From: an uncultured Megasphaera sp.
Lineage (GTDB): Bacteria > Bacillota > Negativicutes > Veillonellales > Megasphaeraceae
Direction of reading: 5' to 3'
Length of the DNA stretch: 10,767 nucleotides
Assembly (NCBI RefSeq): GCF_900539295.1
Contig: NZ_UQBH01000042.1
Location: 1-10,767 of the forward strand
Part shown: positions 1 to 6,061 of the stretch, one piece after another
Layout: each line of letters opens with the position of its first letter
How positions within the stretch are numbered: position 1 is the first letter of the stretch
Position numbers and translations under genes: made by a program
The notes under the pieces: model-generated
What the model saw: the letters and a program-made list of their open reading frames with translations, nothing else
Told to the model about the DNA's origin: nothing
Databases searched by the model: none

Positions 1-182
1 CAACGGACGTAACGGGCGTCATCCAGCTTCCGGAAGGCACTGAAATGTGCATGCCCGGCGATAACGTCAAAATGGACGTCGAACTGATCACTCCAATCGC
101 TATCGAAGCCGGTCTCCGTTTCGCTATTCGTGAAGGCGGCCGTACCGTTGGTGCCGGCGTCGTCTCCGAAATCGAAGGCTAA
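1..182 (+). CDS. tuf: Elongation factor Tu, C-terminal end (5' truncated by window edge)
   Basis: The frame reading from position 3 gives 59 complete codons ending in TAA at 180-182. The peptide contains TDVTGVIQLPEG, MPGDNV and the closing stretch RFAIREGGRTVGAGVVSEI, which is the highly conserved last beta-barrel (domain 3) of bacterial EF-Tu. EF-Tu carries aminoacyl-tRNA to the ribosome as a GTP complex in the cytoplasm. Only the end of domain 3 is inside the window, so the GTPase domain cannot be inspected. A factor-independent terminator follows about 40 bases after the stop, so this gene ends its own transcript and is not part of the lactate genes downstream. Identification is close to certain from the C-terminal motif alone. 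Confidence 0.97.
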   Translation, partial: TDVTGVIQLPEGTEMCMPGDNVKMDVELITPIAIEAGLRFAIREGGRTVGAGVVSEIEG

Positions 183-221
183 TCACCATAGACACAGCAG
201 GTACGCAGGTATCTGTTAATT

Positions 222-271
222 GAAGCTATAATAGCTGTGAGTTTTCTCCGGCTGTTATAGCTTCTTTTTTT
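222..271 (+). terminator. Rho-independent terminator of tuf
   Basis: A 14-base arm GAAGCTATAATAGC (222-235) pairs with GCTGTTATAGCTTC (251-264), with one G-T wobble and a 15-base loop. Seven T residues follow (265-271). It lies 39 bases after the EF-Tu stop codon. Confidence 0.9.
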
Positions 272-304
272 GTTCCTCAAAGGGGAGCATCCGGTCGTTT
301 TTCA

Positions 305-313
305 TGATATAAT
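305..313 (+). promoter_or_regulatory. Extended -10 promoter for the mscS gene
   Basis: TGATATAAT at 305-313 is a perfect extended -10 element (TG, one base, TATAAT). No good -35 hexamer lies at the usual 17-base spacing (285-290 reads GAGCAT), which is common for extended -10 promoters. It sits after the tuf terminator and about 60 bases before the mscS start, which fits independent transcription of that gene. Confidence 0.65.
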
Positions 314-375
314 AATGGCACATAGTTTTATAATTTGCTTTTTTTCTATATGTGCGTACACAGGAGGTACTGTCT

Positions 376-1260
376 ATGAATCTTGCTGCCAATACGGTCC
401 AGGCTGCCAGCACCGTCCGGGCTGACGTTAATGACCAGGTTACGGAAGGGGTTACAGCCTTGGGGAAATTCAATGATTTCGTAGTGAACTATGCTCCGGA
501 CATCATTGCTGCCATCATCATTTTTATCATCGGCCGCTACATCGCCGGTATGATTAAAAAATTGGCTGTCCGCATGATGTCCCATGCTAATTATGACCAT
601 ACGGTCATTACCTTTGTCAGTCAAATTATTTACTACGCCTTCATGGCCATCGTCCTCTTGTCGGCCCTCAACAAGCTGGGAATCCCGACGAATTCCTTCT
701 TAGCAGCCTTCGGTGCCTTTGGTTTAGCCGTCGGTTTGGCTCTTCAGGGCAACCTGTCAAACTTTGCGTCCGGCCTGTTGATTTTAGTCTTTAAGCCTTT
801 TAAAGCCGGTGACTGGATCGCTGTCGGCGGTGTAGAAGGCAGCGTCAAGGGCATTCAAATGCTGAATACGGCTATTACGACCAAGGACAATAAGACGGTA
901 TTCATCCCCAACTCGACGATTACGACGTCCCAAGTGTCCAACAGCTCCTATCAAACGGAACGGTATATCTCCTTCCTCTTCGATATCGGCTACAATAATG
1001 ATCACCATAAAGCCATCGCCCTGTTGAAACAAATTTTTAAAGACGAACCGCGGATCCTCAATGCCGATGATTTGGAAATCGGAATCAAGGAATTCGGAGA
1101 CAACTCTGTTCGCATTGCCGCTTATCCTAAAGTGGCCAAGGCCAATTACCTGCCCGTATTTTATGATGTCATGTCGAAGGTCAAAGATACCTTTGATGCT
1201 AACGGCATCGATATTCCCTATCCTCAGCGAGTTGTTTATATTCAAAAAGACGATGAGTGA
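376..1260 (+). CDS. MscS family small-conductance mechanosensitive channel
   Basis: A 294-residue membrane protein, near the usual length of MscS (about 286). Three hydrophobic segments are visible: about residues 41-60, 80-98, and the pore-lining stretch 106-139, rich in Gly and Ala (AAFGAFGLAVGLALQG). The soluble beta domain follows with the family motifs PFKAGDWI (141-148) and FIPNS (176-180), and the C-terminus carries DIPYPQRVV. MscS channels sit in the cytoplasmic membrane as heptamers and release solutes during osmotic downshock. The start at 376 is chosen because AGGAGG (362-367) lies 8 bases before it; the GTG at 352 that would extend the frame lies upstream of that ribosome site. 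The gene stands alone between two terminators. A role in acid or osmotic stress during fermentation is only inference. Confidence 0.93.
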   Translation: MNLAANTVQAASTVRADVNDQVTEGVTALGKFNDFVVNYAPDIIAAIIIFIIGRYIAGMIKKLAVRMMSHANYDHTVITFVSQIIYYAFMAIVLLSALNKLGIPTNSFLAAFGAFGLAVGLALQGNLSNFASGLLILVFKPFKAGDWIAVGGVEGSVKGIQMLNTAITTKDNKTVFIPNSTITTSQVSNSSYQTERYISFLFDIGYNNDHHKAIALLKQIFKDEPRILNADDLEIGIKEFGDNSVRIAAYPKVAKANYLPVFYDVMSKVKDTFDANGIDIPYPQRVVYIQKDDE

Positions 1261-1276
1261 GGGTTGATGTACCGTG

Positions 1277-1306
1277 AAGCTATCCCTTTTGGGATAGCTT
1301 TTTTTT
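1277..1306 (+). terminator. Rho-independent terminator of mscS
   Basis: A perfect 10-bp stem AAGCTATCCC (1277-1286) and GGGATAGCTT (1291-1300) encloses a TTTT loop and runs into a tract of eight T (1299-1306). It starts 17 bases after the mscS stop. Confidence 0.95.
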
Positions 1307-1370
1307 ATGAAAAAATAGTACGGCCAATATAAAGAGAGACTTCTCGGTCTGCTGTCTCTGATATGGTTAA

Positions 1371-1386
1371 AATAAATTGATTTATT
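1371..1386. promoter_or_regulatory. Palindrome over the -35 region of the lctP promoter
   Basis: AATAAAT (1371-1377) and ATTTATT (1380-1386) form a perfect 7-bp inverted repeat with a 2-base centre. It covers the proposed -35 hexamer at 1377-1382, a position where a bound repressor would block RNA polymerase. The sequence is AT-rich, so chance is a real alternative. No regulator gene is present in the window. Confidence 0.35.
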
Positions 1387-1406
1387 CTTCCTGCTTGGTA
1401 TATAAT
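1377..1406 (+). promoter_or_regulatory. Sigma-70 type promoter of lctP
   Basis: TTGATT (1377-1382) and a perfect TATAAT (1401-1406) are separated by 18 bases. The start of transcription would fall near 1413, giving a leader of about 78 bases before the lctP start codon. It lies downstream of the mscS terminator, so lctP appears to be a separate unit. Confidence 0.65.
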
Positions 1407-1423
1407 TATGTCATGTTGTTAAG

Positions 1424-1448
1424 GAATTGATATTTTTAAAATCAATTC
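1424..1448. promoter_or_regulatory. Inverted repeat in the lctP leader, candidate operator
   Basis: GAATTGAT (1424-1431) and ATCAATTC (1441-1448) are perfect 8-bp inverted arms around a 9-base AT spacer. The centre is about 23 bases downstream of the predicted transcription start, where a repressor could act as a roadblock. The arms could also pair in RNA, but there is no T-run after them, so this is not a terminator. Function is inferred from position only. Confidence 0.4.
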
Positions 1449-1490
1449 TGTTTTTGAATTAAAAGCTTAGAAAAGAAAGGAAGAATCTCT

Positions 1491-3014
1491 ATGATGGTAT
1501 TTTTATTGGCATTATTACCGATTCTATGGCTTATCTTATCGCTGGGCTTCTTTAAGATGCCGGGCTTTAAGGCCTGTCCCATTGCCTTGGTACTAGCCTT
1601 GGCTGTGGCCCTGACAGTGTATCAAATGGATGGGCAAGATGCAGCTTCGGCGGCCCTGGAAGGCGTGGCCCTGGCATGCTGGCCTATCTTATTGGTTATT
1701 ATCGCGGCCATTTTTACGTATAATCTCTCCGTGCATACAAAGAGTATGGATATTATCAAACATATGCTTACAACCGTCAGCAAGGACCGCCGCATCCTGG
1801 CACTTCTTATTGCCTGGGGATTCGGTGCCTTCATGGAAGGCATGGCCGGTTTCGGCACGGCCATTGCGATTCCGGCGTCGATGTTGGCGGCCCTTGGCTT
1901 CAATCCTATTAAGTCCATTCTCGTCTGTTTAGTCGCCAATTCCGTTCCTACGACGTATGGTTCCATCGGGATTCCGGCCAGTACTCTGGCCAATCTGACC
2001 GGTCTCGATCCCATTCGGCTTTCTTCCTATATTAGCCTGCAGCTGCTTCCGCTCAATCTGATTTGCCCTTTCCTCATCGTCCTTATTATTGGCGGATCCA
2101 TTAAAGCCCTGAAAGGTGTCTTCCTGATTACGCTGCTGTCCGGACTGGCTTTAGCTGTACCGGAGCTCATCATTTCCTCCTTTGTCGGGCCTGAGCTGGC
2201 CGTCATGGGGGCATCGGTCGTCATCATGGCCGTCATTATCTTGTATTCCCGGTTTCAATCGAGTGAGGTGCCGGAATATACCATGGATATCCATCCGGCT
2301 CATGTCCCGCTTAAAGGGGGGCTGCTTGCCTGTCTGCCTTTTATTCTGATCTTTATCTTTCTGCTGCTGACGTCGAAGCTCGTGCCCTTTATCCATGGTC
2401 CGCTCATAGCCATTAAATCGTCGGTCTCGATTTATACCGGTGAAGGCGGTGTTCCTTATACCTTTGTATGGGTGAATACGCCGGGCATCCTTATCCTATT
2501 GGCGGCCTTTATCAGCGGCAAGGTGCAGTCCTCCGGCTTTGGTGAAATGTTGACCGTCCTCGGTCATACCATTGCAGGTCTTCGCAGTACGATCATTACC
2601 ATCATTACCGTCATTGCAACGGCAAAGGTTATGGGATACAGCGGCATGACTTCAGAAATCGCGCAGACGGCTGTCAATGCGACCGGGTCCTTGTACCCGG
2701 CCATTGCGCCCCTGGTCGGGTCGATTGGTACCTTCATCACCGGTTCCGGTACGTCGAGCAACGTTTTGTTTGGCAATCTTCAGACCGATGCAGCTGTCGC
2801 TATCAATGCTGATGAAAGTTGGCTGGCTGCGGCAAATGCAGCCGGAACTTGTGCCGGCAAGATGATTTCGCCGCAGAGCATCGCCATTGCTGTCGGGGCG
2901 ATTTCACTAAAGGGGAAGGACAATGAGATTTTACAGGCCATTGTGAAGGTATATATTCCGTATATCATTATTTTAGGGATAGTCGTTTATTTTGGACAGG
3001 CTCTTATTTCCTGA
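1491..3014 (+). CDS. lctP: L-lactate permease (LctP/LldP family), lactate:proton symporter
   Basis: A 507-residue, very hydrophobic protein with many membrane-spanning stretches along its whole length, slightly shorter than the usual 530-560 residues of the lactate permease family. The family-typical loop GFGAFMEGMAGFGT is at about residues 110-123, and a second conserved region, rich in Gly and Ser (TFITGSGTSSNVLFG), lies in the last third. The protein imports lactate (and usually glycolate) with protons across the cytoplasmic membrane. The start at 1491 has AAGGAA (1477-1482) 8 bases upstream; the adjacent ATG at 1494 is equally possible. It has its own promoter and terminator but lies directly before the lactate-fermentation operon, which supports lactate as substrate. 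Preference for D or L lactate cannot be read from the sequence. Confidence 0.93.
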   Translation: MMVFLLALLPILWLILSLGFFKMPGFKACPIALVLALAVALTVYQMDGQDAASAALEGVALACWPILLVIIAAIFTYNLSVHTKSMDIIKHMLTTVSKDRRILALLIAWGFGAFMEGMAGFGTAIAIPASMLAALGFNPIKSILVCLVANSVPTTYGSIGIPASTLANLTGLDPIRLSSYISLQLLPLNLICPFLIVLIIGGSIKALKGVFLITLLSGLALAVPELIISSFVGPELAVMGASVVIMAVIILYSRFQSSEVPEYTMDIHPAHVPLKGGLLACLPFILIFIFLLLTSKLVPFIHGPLIAIKSSVSIYTGEGGVPYTFVWVNTPGILILLAAFISGKVQSSGFGEMLTVLGHTIAGLRSTIITIITVIATAKVMGYSGMTSEIAQTAVNATGSLYPAIAPLVGSIGTFITGSGTSSNVLFGNLQTDAAVAINADESWLAAANAAGTCAGKMISPQSIAIAVGAISLKGKDNEILQAIVKVYIPYIIILGIVVYFGQALIS

Positions 3015-3029
3015 ATCACTAGGGGAGAG

Positions 3030-3063
3030 GCGGGCACGATGTATGTCGTGCCCGCTTTTTTTT
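3030..3063 (+). terminator. Rho-independent terminator of lctP
   Basis: A perfect GC-rich 10-bp stem GCGGGCACGA (3030-3039) and TCGTGCCCGC (3046-3055) with loop TGTATG is followed by eight T (3056-3063). It begins 15 bases after the lctP stop and should separate lctP transcription from pct. Confidence 0.96.
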
Positions 3064-3358
3064 GATGTCTGGCAGGATCTAATTGACTATAATGTTCTTA
3101 ATACGAAATATTCTAAAAACAAAATATGTACGGAAATTCACGAACCATACCTAATTATCATAAATAAAACGAGACGGTACTTTTTAATCATGCAAAATAA
3201 GGGAGACTTTTTATATTTATGATATTGATTATTGTAAAAAGAGCGATTCATATAATTTGCAGGAGAGAAGATTTAGGAGAAAACTGCTGTTGTAAAGGCG
3301 TTGTAAATTTTTAATGAGGAACGTTTACAGAATAGATTCGAGTTTTCGTATCAAAAAT

Positions 3359-3381
3359 ATTAATTCTTAAACGGAATTAAT
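3359..3381. promoter_or_regulatory. Inverted repeat upstream of the pct promoter, candidate regulator site
   Basis: ATTAATTC (3359-3366) and GAATTAAT (3374-3381) are perfect 8-bp inverted arms with a 7-base spacer. The centre lies about 90 bases before the predicted transcription start, a position typical for an activator. The arm matches the pattern GAATTRAT that also forms the arms of the repeat in the lctP leader, though in the opposite orientation. The low GC content makes chance matches more likely. Confidence 0.35.
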
Positions 3382-3427
3382 TTATAGATTATTCATTCCT
3401 AAAAATGAAGTTTCTCGACAATATTCG

Positions 3428-3456
3428 TTGACGTTATTAATTTTAAGTGATATCAT
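3428..3456 (+). promoter_or_regulatory. Sigma-70 type promoter of the pct-lcd operon
   Basis: TTGACG (3428-3433) and TATCAT (3451-3456) are 17 bases apart, and a TG at 3448-3449 makes the -10 element extended. The predicted transcription start is near 3463, giving a leader of about 83 bases. The -10 overlaps the 8-bp palindrome TGATATCA (3448-3455). This is the best promoter match in the spacer. Confidence 0.7.
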
Positions 3457-3545
3457 TCTATTAAGTAATTGAGATTTAGAAAATTTTCACAAAGAATGAA
3501 CGACATGACGTCGATACATTCATATCGCAGGAGGCAGTTAGGGGA

Positions 3546-5099
3546 ATGAGAAAAGTTGAAGTCATTACGGCTGAACAAGCAGCTCAGCTAGTAAAGGATA
3601 ACGATACGATTACATCCATTGGGTTTGTCAGCAGCGCCCACCCGGAAGCATTGACCAAAGCCTTGGAAAAACGGTTCTTGGAAACGAACCGGCCGCAGAA
3701 TCTTACGTACATCTACGCCGGCTCACAGGGGATTCGCGACGGCCGTGCCGCCGAACACCTGGCTCATACGGGACTTTTGAAACGGGCTATCATCGGTCAC
3801 TGGCAGACGGTACCGGCTATCGGGAAATTGGCAGTCGACAATAAAATCGAAGCCTATAACTTTTCTCAGGGCACCCTCGTTCATTGGTTCCGCGCCTTAG
3901 CCGGCCATAAGCTCGGCGTCTTCACCGATATCGGCTTGGAAACCTTCTTGGATCCCCGTCAGCTCGGCGGTAAGTTGAACGACGTAACCAAAGAAGACTT
4001 AGTCAAGTTGATTGAAGTCGAAGGCCATGAACAGCTCTTCTATCCTACCTTCCCCGTGCAGGTCGCATTCCTCCGCGGTACCTATGCCGATGAATCGGGC
4101 AACATTACCATGGACGAAGAAATCGGGCCTTTCGAAAGCATTTCCGTGGCCCAGGCCGTTCACAACTGCGGCGGCAAAGTAGTCGTCCAGGTCAAAGACG
4201 TCGTCGCTCACGGCAGTCTCGACCCGCGGATGGTCAAGATCCCCGGCATCTATGTCGACTGCGTCGTCGTAGCCGCTCCGGAAGATCACCAGCAGACTTA
4301 CGACTGTCAGTATGATCCGTCTTTAAGCGGGGAACACCGGGCACCGGAAGGCGCTGCCGATGAAGTCCTTCCTATGAGCGCCAAGAAGATCATAGGCCGC
4401 CGCGGTGCCTTGGAACTGACGGAAAATGCCGTCGTCAACCTCGGTGTCGGCGCTCCGGAATACGTTGCCTCCGTGGCCGGTGAAGAAGGAATCGCCGATA
4501 CGATTACCCTTACCGTCGAAGGCGGTGCCATCGGCGGTGTACCGCAGGGCGGCGTTCGCTTCGGTTCGTCTCGCAATGCCGATGCCATCATCGACCACAC
4601 CTACCAGTTCGACTTTTACGACGGCGGCGGTTTGGATATGGCTTACCTGGGCCTGGCTCAGTGCGACAGCACGGGCAACATCAACGTCAGCAAGTTCGGC
4701 ACTAACGTTGCCGGCTGCGGCGGCTTCCCGAATATCTCCCAGCAGACCCAAAACGTTTTCTTCTGCGGTACCTTTACGGCCGGCGGCTTGAAAGTTGCCG
4801 TCGAAGACGGAAAGGTCAAGATTCTTCAGGAAGGCAAGGCCAAGAAATTCATCAAAGACGTCGACCAGATCACCTTCAACGGCTCCTATGCCGCCCGAAA
4901 AGGGAAACGCGTTCTCTACATTACCGAACGCTGCGTCTTTGAATTGACCAAAGACGGACTGGCCCTCATCGAAGTCGCACCGGGCATCGATATCGAAAAG
5001 GATATCTTAGCCCACATGGACTTCAAACCAATTATTGCAAATCCCAAAACCATGGACGCCCGCATCTTCCAGGACGGCCCCATGGGACTGAAAAAATAA
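3546..5099 (+). CDS. pct: Propionate CoA-transferase (EC 2.8.3.1)
   Basis: A 517-residue protein that I recognise as the Megasphaera-type Pct, the same length as the M. elsdenii enzyme and differing from it only at scattered positions as I recall it. It is a family I CoA-transferase, with an N-terminal half and a C-terminal half joined near residue 280. The motif EGGAIGGVPQGG carries the expected catalytic glutamate at residue 325 (codon 4518-4520), corresponding to Glu324 of the Clostridium propionicum enzyme, which forms the covalent glutamyl-CoA intermediate. It moves CoA from propionyl-CoA or acetyl-CoA to lactate, so it both starts and ends the acrylate pathway in the cytoplasm. AGGAGG (3529-3534) lies 11 bases before the ATG, a little far; a small hairpin (3512-3527) sits just upstream of it. 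It is the first gene of the operon. Confidence 0.97.
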   Translation: MRKVEVITAEQAAQLVKDNDTITSIGFVSSAHPEALTKALEKRFLETNRPQNLTYIYAGSQGIRDGRAAEHLAHTGLLKRAIIGHWQTVPAIGKLAVDNKIEAYNFSQGTLVHWFRALAGHKLGVFTDIGLETFLDPRQLGGKLNDVTKEDLVKLIEVEGHEQLFYPTFPVQVAFLRGTYADESGNITMDEEIGPFESISVAQAVHNCGGKVVVQVKDVVAHGSLDPRMVKIPGIYVDCVVVAAPEDHQQTYDCQYDPSLSGEHRAPEGAADEVLPMSAKKIIGRRGALELTENAVVNLGVGAPEYVASVAGEEGIADTITLTVEGGAIGGVPQGGVRFGSSRNADAIIDHTYQFDFYDGGGLDMAYLGLAQCDSTGNINVSKFGTNVAGCGGFPNISQQTQNVFFCGTFTAGGLKVAVEDGKVKILQEGKAKKFIKDVDQITFNGSYAARKGKRVLYITERCVFELTKDGLALIEVAPGIDIEKDILAHMDFKPIIANPKTMDARIFQDGPMGLKK

Positions 5100-5121
5100 A
5101 TCCTCTAAAGGAGACCTTACT

Positions 5122-6036
5122 ATGAAACCAATGAGACTCCACCACGTAGGCATCGTCTTGCCGACGTTGGAAAAGGCCCACGAATTCATGCAGAATAACG
5201 GCCTTGAAATCGACTATGCCGGTTATGTCGACGCCTATCAGGCCGACCTCATCTTTACGAAATTCGGTGACTATGCAAGCCCGATTGAAATGATCATCCC
5301 GCACTCCGGGGTCCTTACCAAATTCAACGGCGGCCGCGGCGGTATCGCCCACATTGCCTTTGAAGTCGACGACGTCGAAGGTGTCCGTACAGAAATGGAA
5401 GCTAAGTGCCCGGGCTGCATGCTGGAGCAGAAAGCCGTTCAAGGAACGGACGACATCATCGTCAACTTCCGCCGCCCTTCGACCAATCAGGGTATCCTCG
5501 TCGAATACGTCCAGACGACGGCACCCATTACGGGCCGCGGCGAAGATCCTTTCGTAAAGGCCATGGGTCCTGAAAAAGGAAAGCTTCGCGAACCGTGGCA
5601 TCCCATGCGGCTTCACCATATCGGCATCGTCCTGCCGACCTTGGAAAAGGCCCATGATTTCATAGAAACGAACGGCCTTGAAGTCGATTATGCAGGCTTC
5701 GTCGACGCCTACCATGCCGACCTCATCTTTACCAAGAAAGATAAAAACAGTACGCCCATTGAATTCATCATCCCTCGGGAAGGGGTATTGAAGGACTTCA
5801 ATCACGGAAAAGGCGGCATTGCCCACATCGCCTTTGAAGTGGACGACGTGGAAAAGGTTCGTCAGATCATGGAAGGCCAGCAAGAAGGCTGCATGCTGGA
5901 AAAGAAGGCCGTCCAGGGAACGGACGATATCGTCGTCAACTTCCGCCGTCCCAGCACGGATGCCGGCATCCTCGTCGAATACGTCCAAACCGTTGCTCCT
6001 ATCAATCGCAGCAACCCCAACCCGTTTCACAATTAA
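5122..6036 (+). CDS. Tandem VOC-fold protein, methylmalonyl-CoA epimerase-like; possible lactoyl-CoA epimerase
   Basis: A 304-residue protein made of two complete glyoxalase/VOC domains (about residues 4-136 and 162-294) joined by a 25-residue linker. The halves align without gaps at an offset of 158 and are identical at about 100 of 133 positions by hand count. Each half resembles methylmalonyl-CoA epimerase: LHH(V/I)GIVLPTLEKA, PIE(M/F)IIP, GGIAHIAFEVDDV and GILVEYVQ. The expected metal ligands are present twice, as His8, Glu56, His77, Glu128 and His166, Glu214, His235, Glu286. Asp42 and Asp200 sit near the position of the second catalytic acid. Epimerases of this family usually have one such domain of about 140 residues and act as dimers. 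AAGGAG (5108-5113) lies 8 bases before the ATG. The gap to pct is 22 bases and to lcdC 25, so it is co-transcribed with the acrylate pathway. No function is established from sequence. Inversion at C2 of lactoyl-CoA is my inference; methylmalonyl-CoA epimerase itself or a non-catalytic role are alternatives. Confidence 0.8.
   Translation: MKPMRLHHVGIVLPTLEKAHEFMQNNGLEIDYAGYVDAYQADLIFTKFGDYASPIEMIIPHSGVLTKFNGGRGGIAHIAFEVDDVEGVRTEMEAKCPGCMLEQKAVQGTDDIIVNFRRPSTNQGILVEYVQTTAPITGRGEDPFVKAMGPEKGKLREPWHPMRLHHIGIVLPTLEKAHDFIETNGLEVDYAGFVDAYHADLIFTKKDKNSTPIEFIIPREGVLKDFNHGKGGIAHIAFEVDDVEKVRQIMEGQQEGCMLEKKAVQGTDDIVVNFRRPSTDAGILVEYVQTVAPINRSNPNPFHN
5131..6003 (+). repeat. Intragenic tandem duplication (two 399-bp units) in the VOC gene
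   Basis: Unit 1 is 5131-5529 and unit 2 is 5605-6003, each 133 codons, with a 75-base linker between them. The units align codon for codon without gaps, and about three quarters of residues are identical. The least conserved parts are around residues 48-54, 61-70 and 88-97 of the first unit and their counterparts. All putative metal ligands are kept in both, so neither half looks degenerate. Confidence 0.93.
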
Positions 6037-6061
6037 GTTTTAATGAAAAAAGGTGACTATC

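Larger units (their letters stand above)
3064..3545. other. Gene-free AT-rich spacer upstream of pct
   Basis: No convincing gene is seen in these 482 bases. The stretch is very AT-rich: 27 of 120 bases are G or C at 3361-3480, against 37 of 60 in a sample of pct (4441-4500). It contains several inverted repeats: 3359-3366 with 3374-3381; TTCATT (3392-3397) with AATGAA (3404-3409); and CGATA (3512-3516) with TATCG (3523-3527), the last just before the pct ribosome site. It also contains a good promoter at 3428-3456. Further TATAAT hexamers occur at 3088-3093 and 3251-3256 without good -35 partners. No riboswitch or T-box motif that I know is recognisable. The length and repeat content suggest upstream regulation of the acrylate operon, but this is inference. 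Confidence 0.6.

Noticed and set aside
3083..3093. TTGAC directly adjoining TATAAT after the lctP terminator
   Set aside because: The two elements are adjacent with no spacer, so they cannot serve together as a promoter, and no gene follows closely.
2992..3222. A 76-codon + strand frame overlapping the end of lctP
   Set aside because: It begins inside lctP and reads straight through the strong terminator at 3030-3063 into AT-rich spacer; it looks like a chance frame.
3219..3314. A 31-codon + strand reading frame with three adjacent cysteines in the spacer before pct
   Set aside because: The only ribosome-like sequence (GGGAG, 3201-3205) is too far from the ATG, the region has no coding-like composition, and nothing in the peptide is recognisable.
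3311..3329. A possible catabolite-control (cre) half-site, CGTTTACA, upstream of pct
   Set aside because: The right half fits the CcpA consensus but the left half (GAGGAA) does not, and such a site needs both halves.
5032..6030. Long open frames on the minus strand opposite the VOC gene, and similarly opposite lcdC-lcdA (6749-7942) and the dehydrogenase (9520-10692)
   Set aside because: Each lies opposite a gene with clear family motifs and is explained by codon bias of the + strand gene. None shows a recognisable domain.
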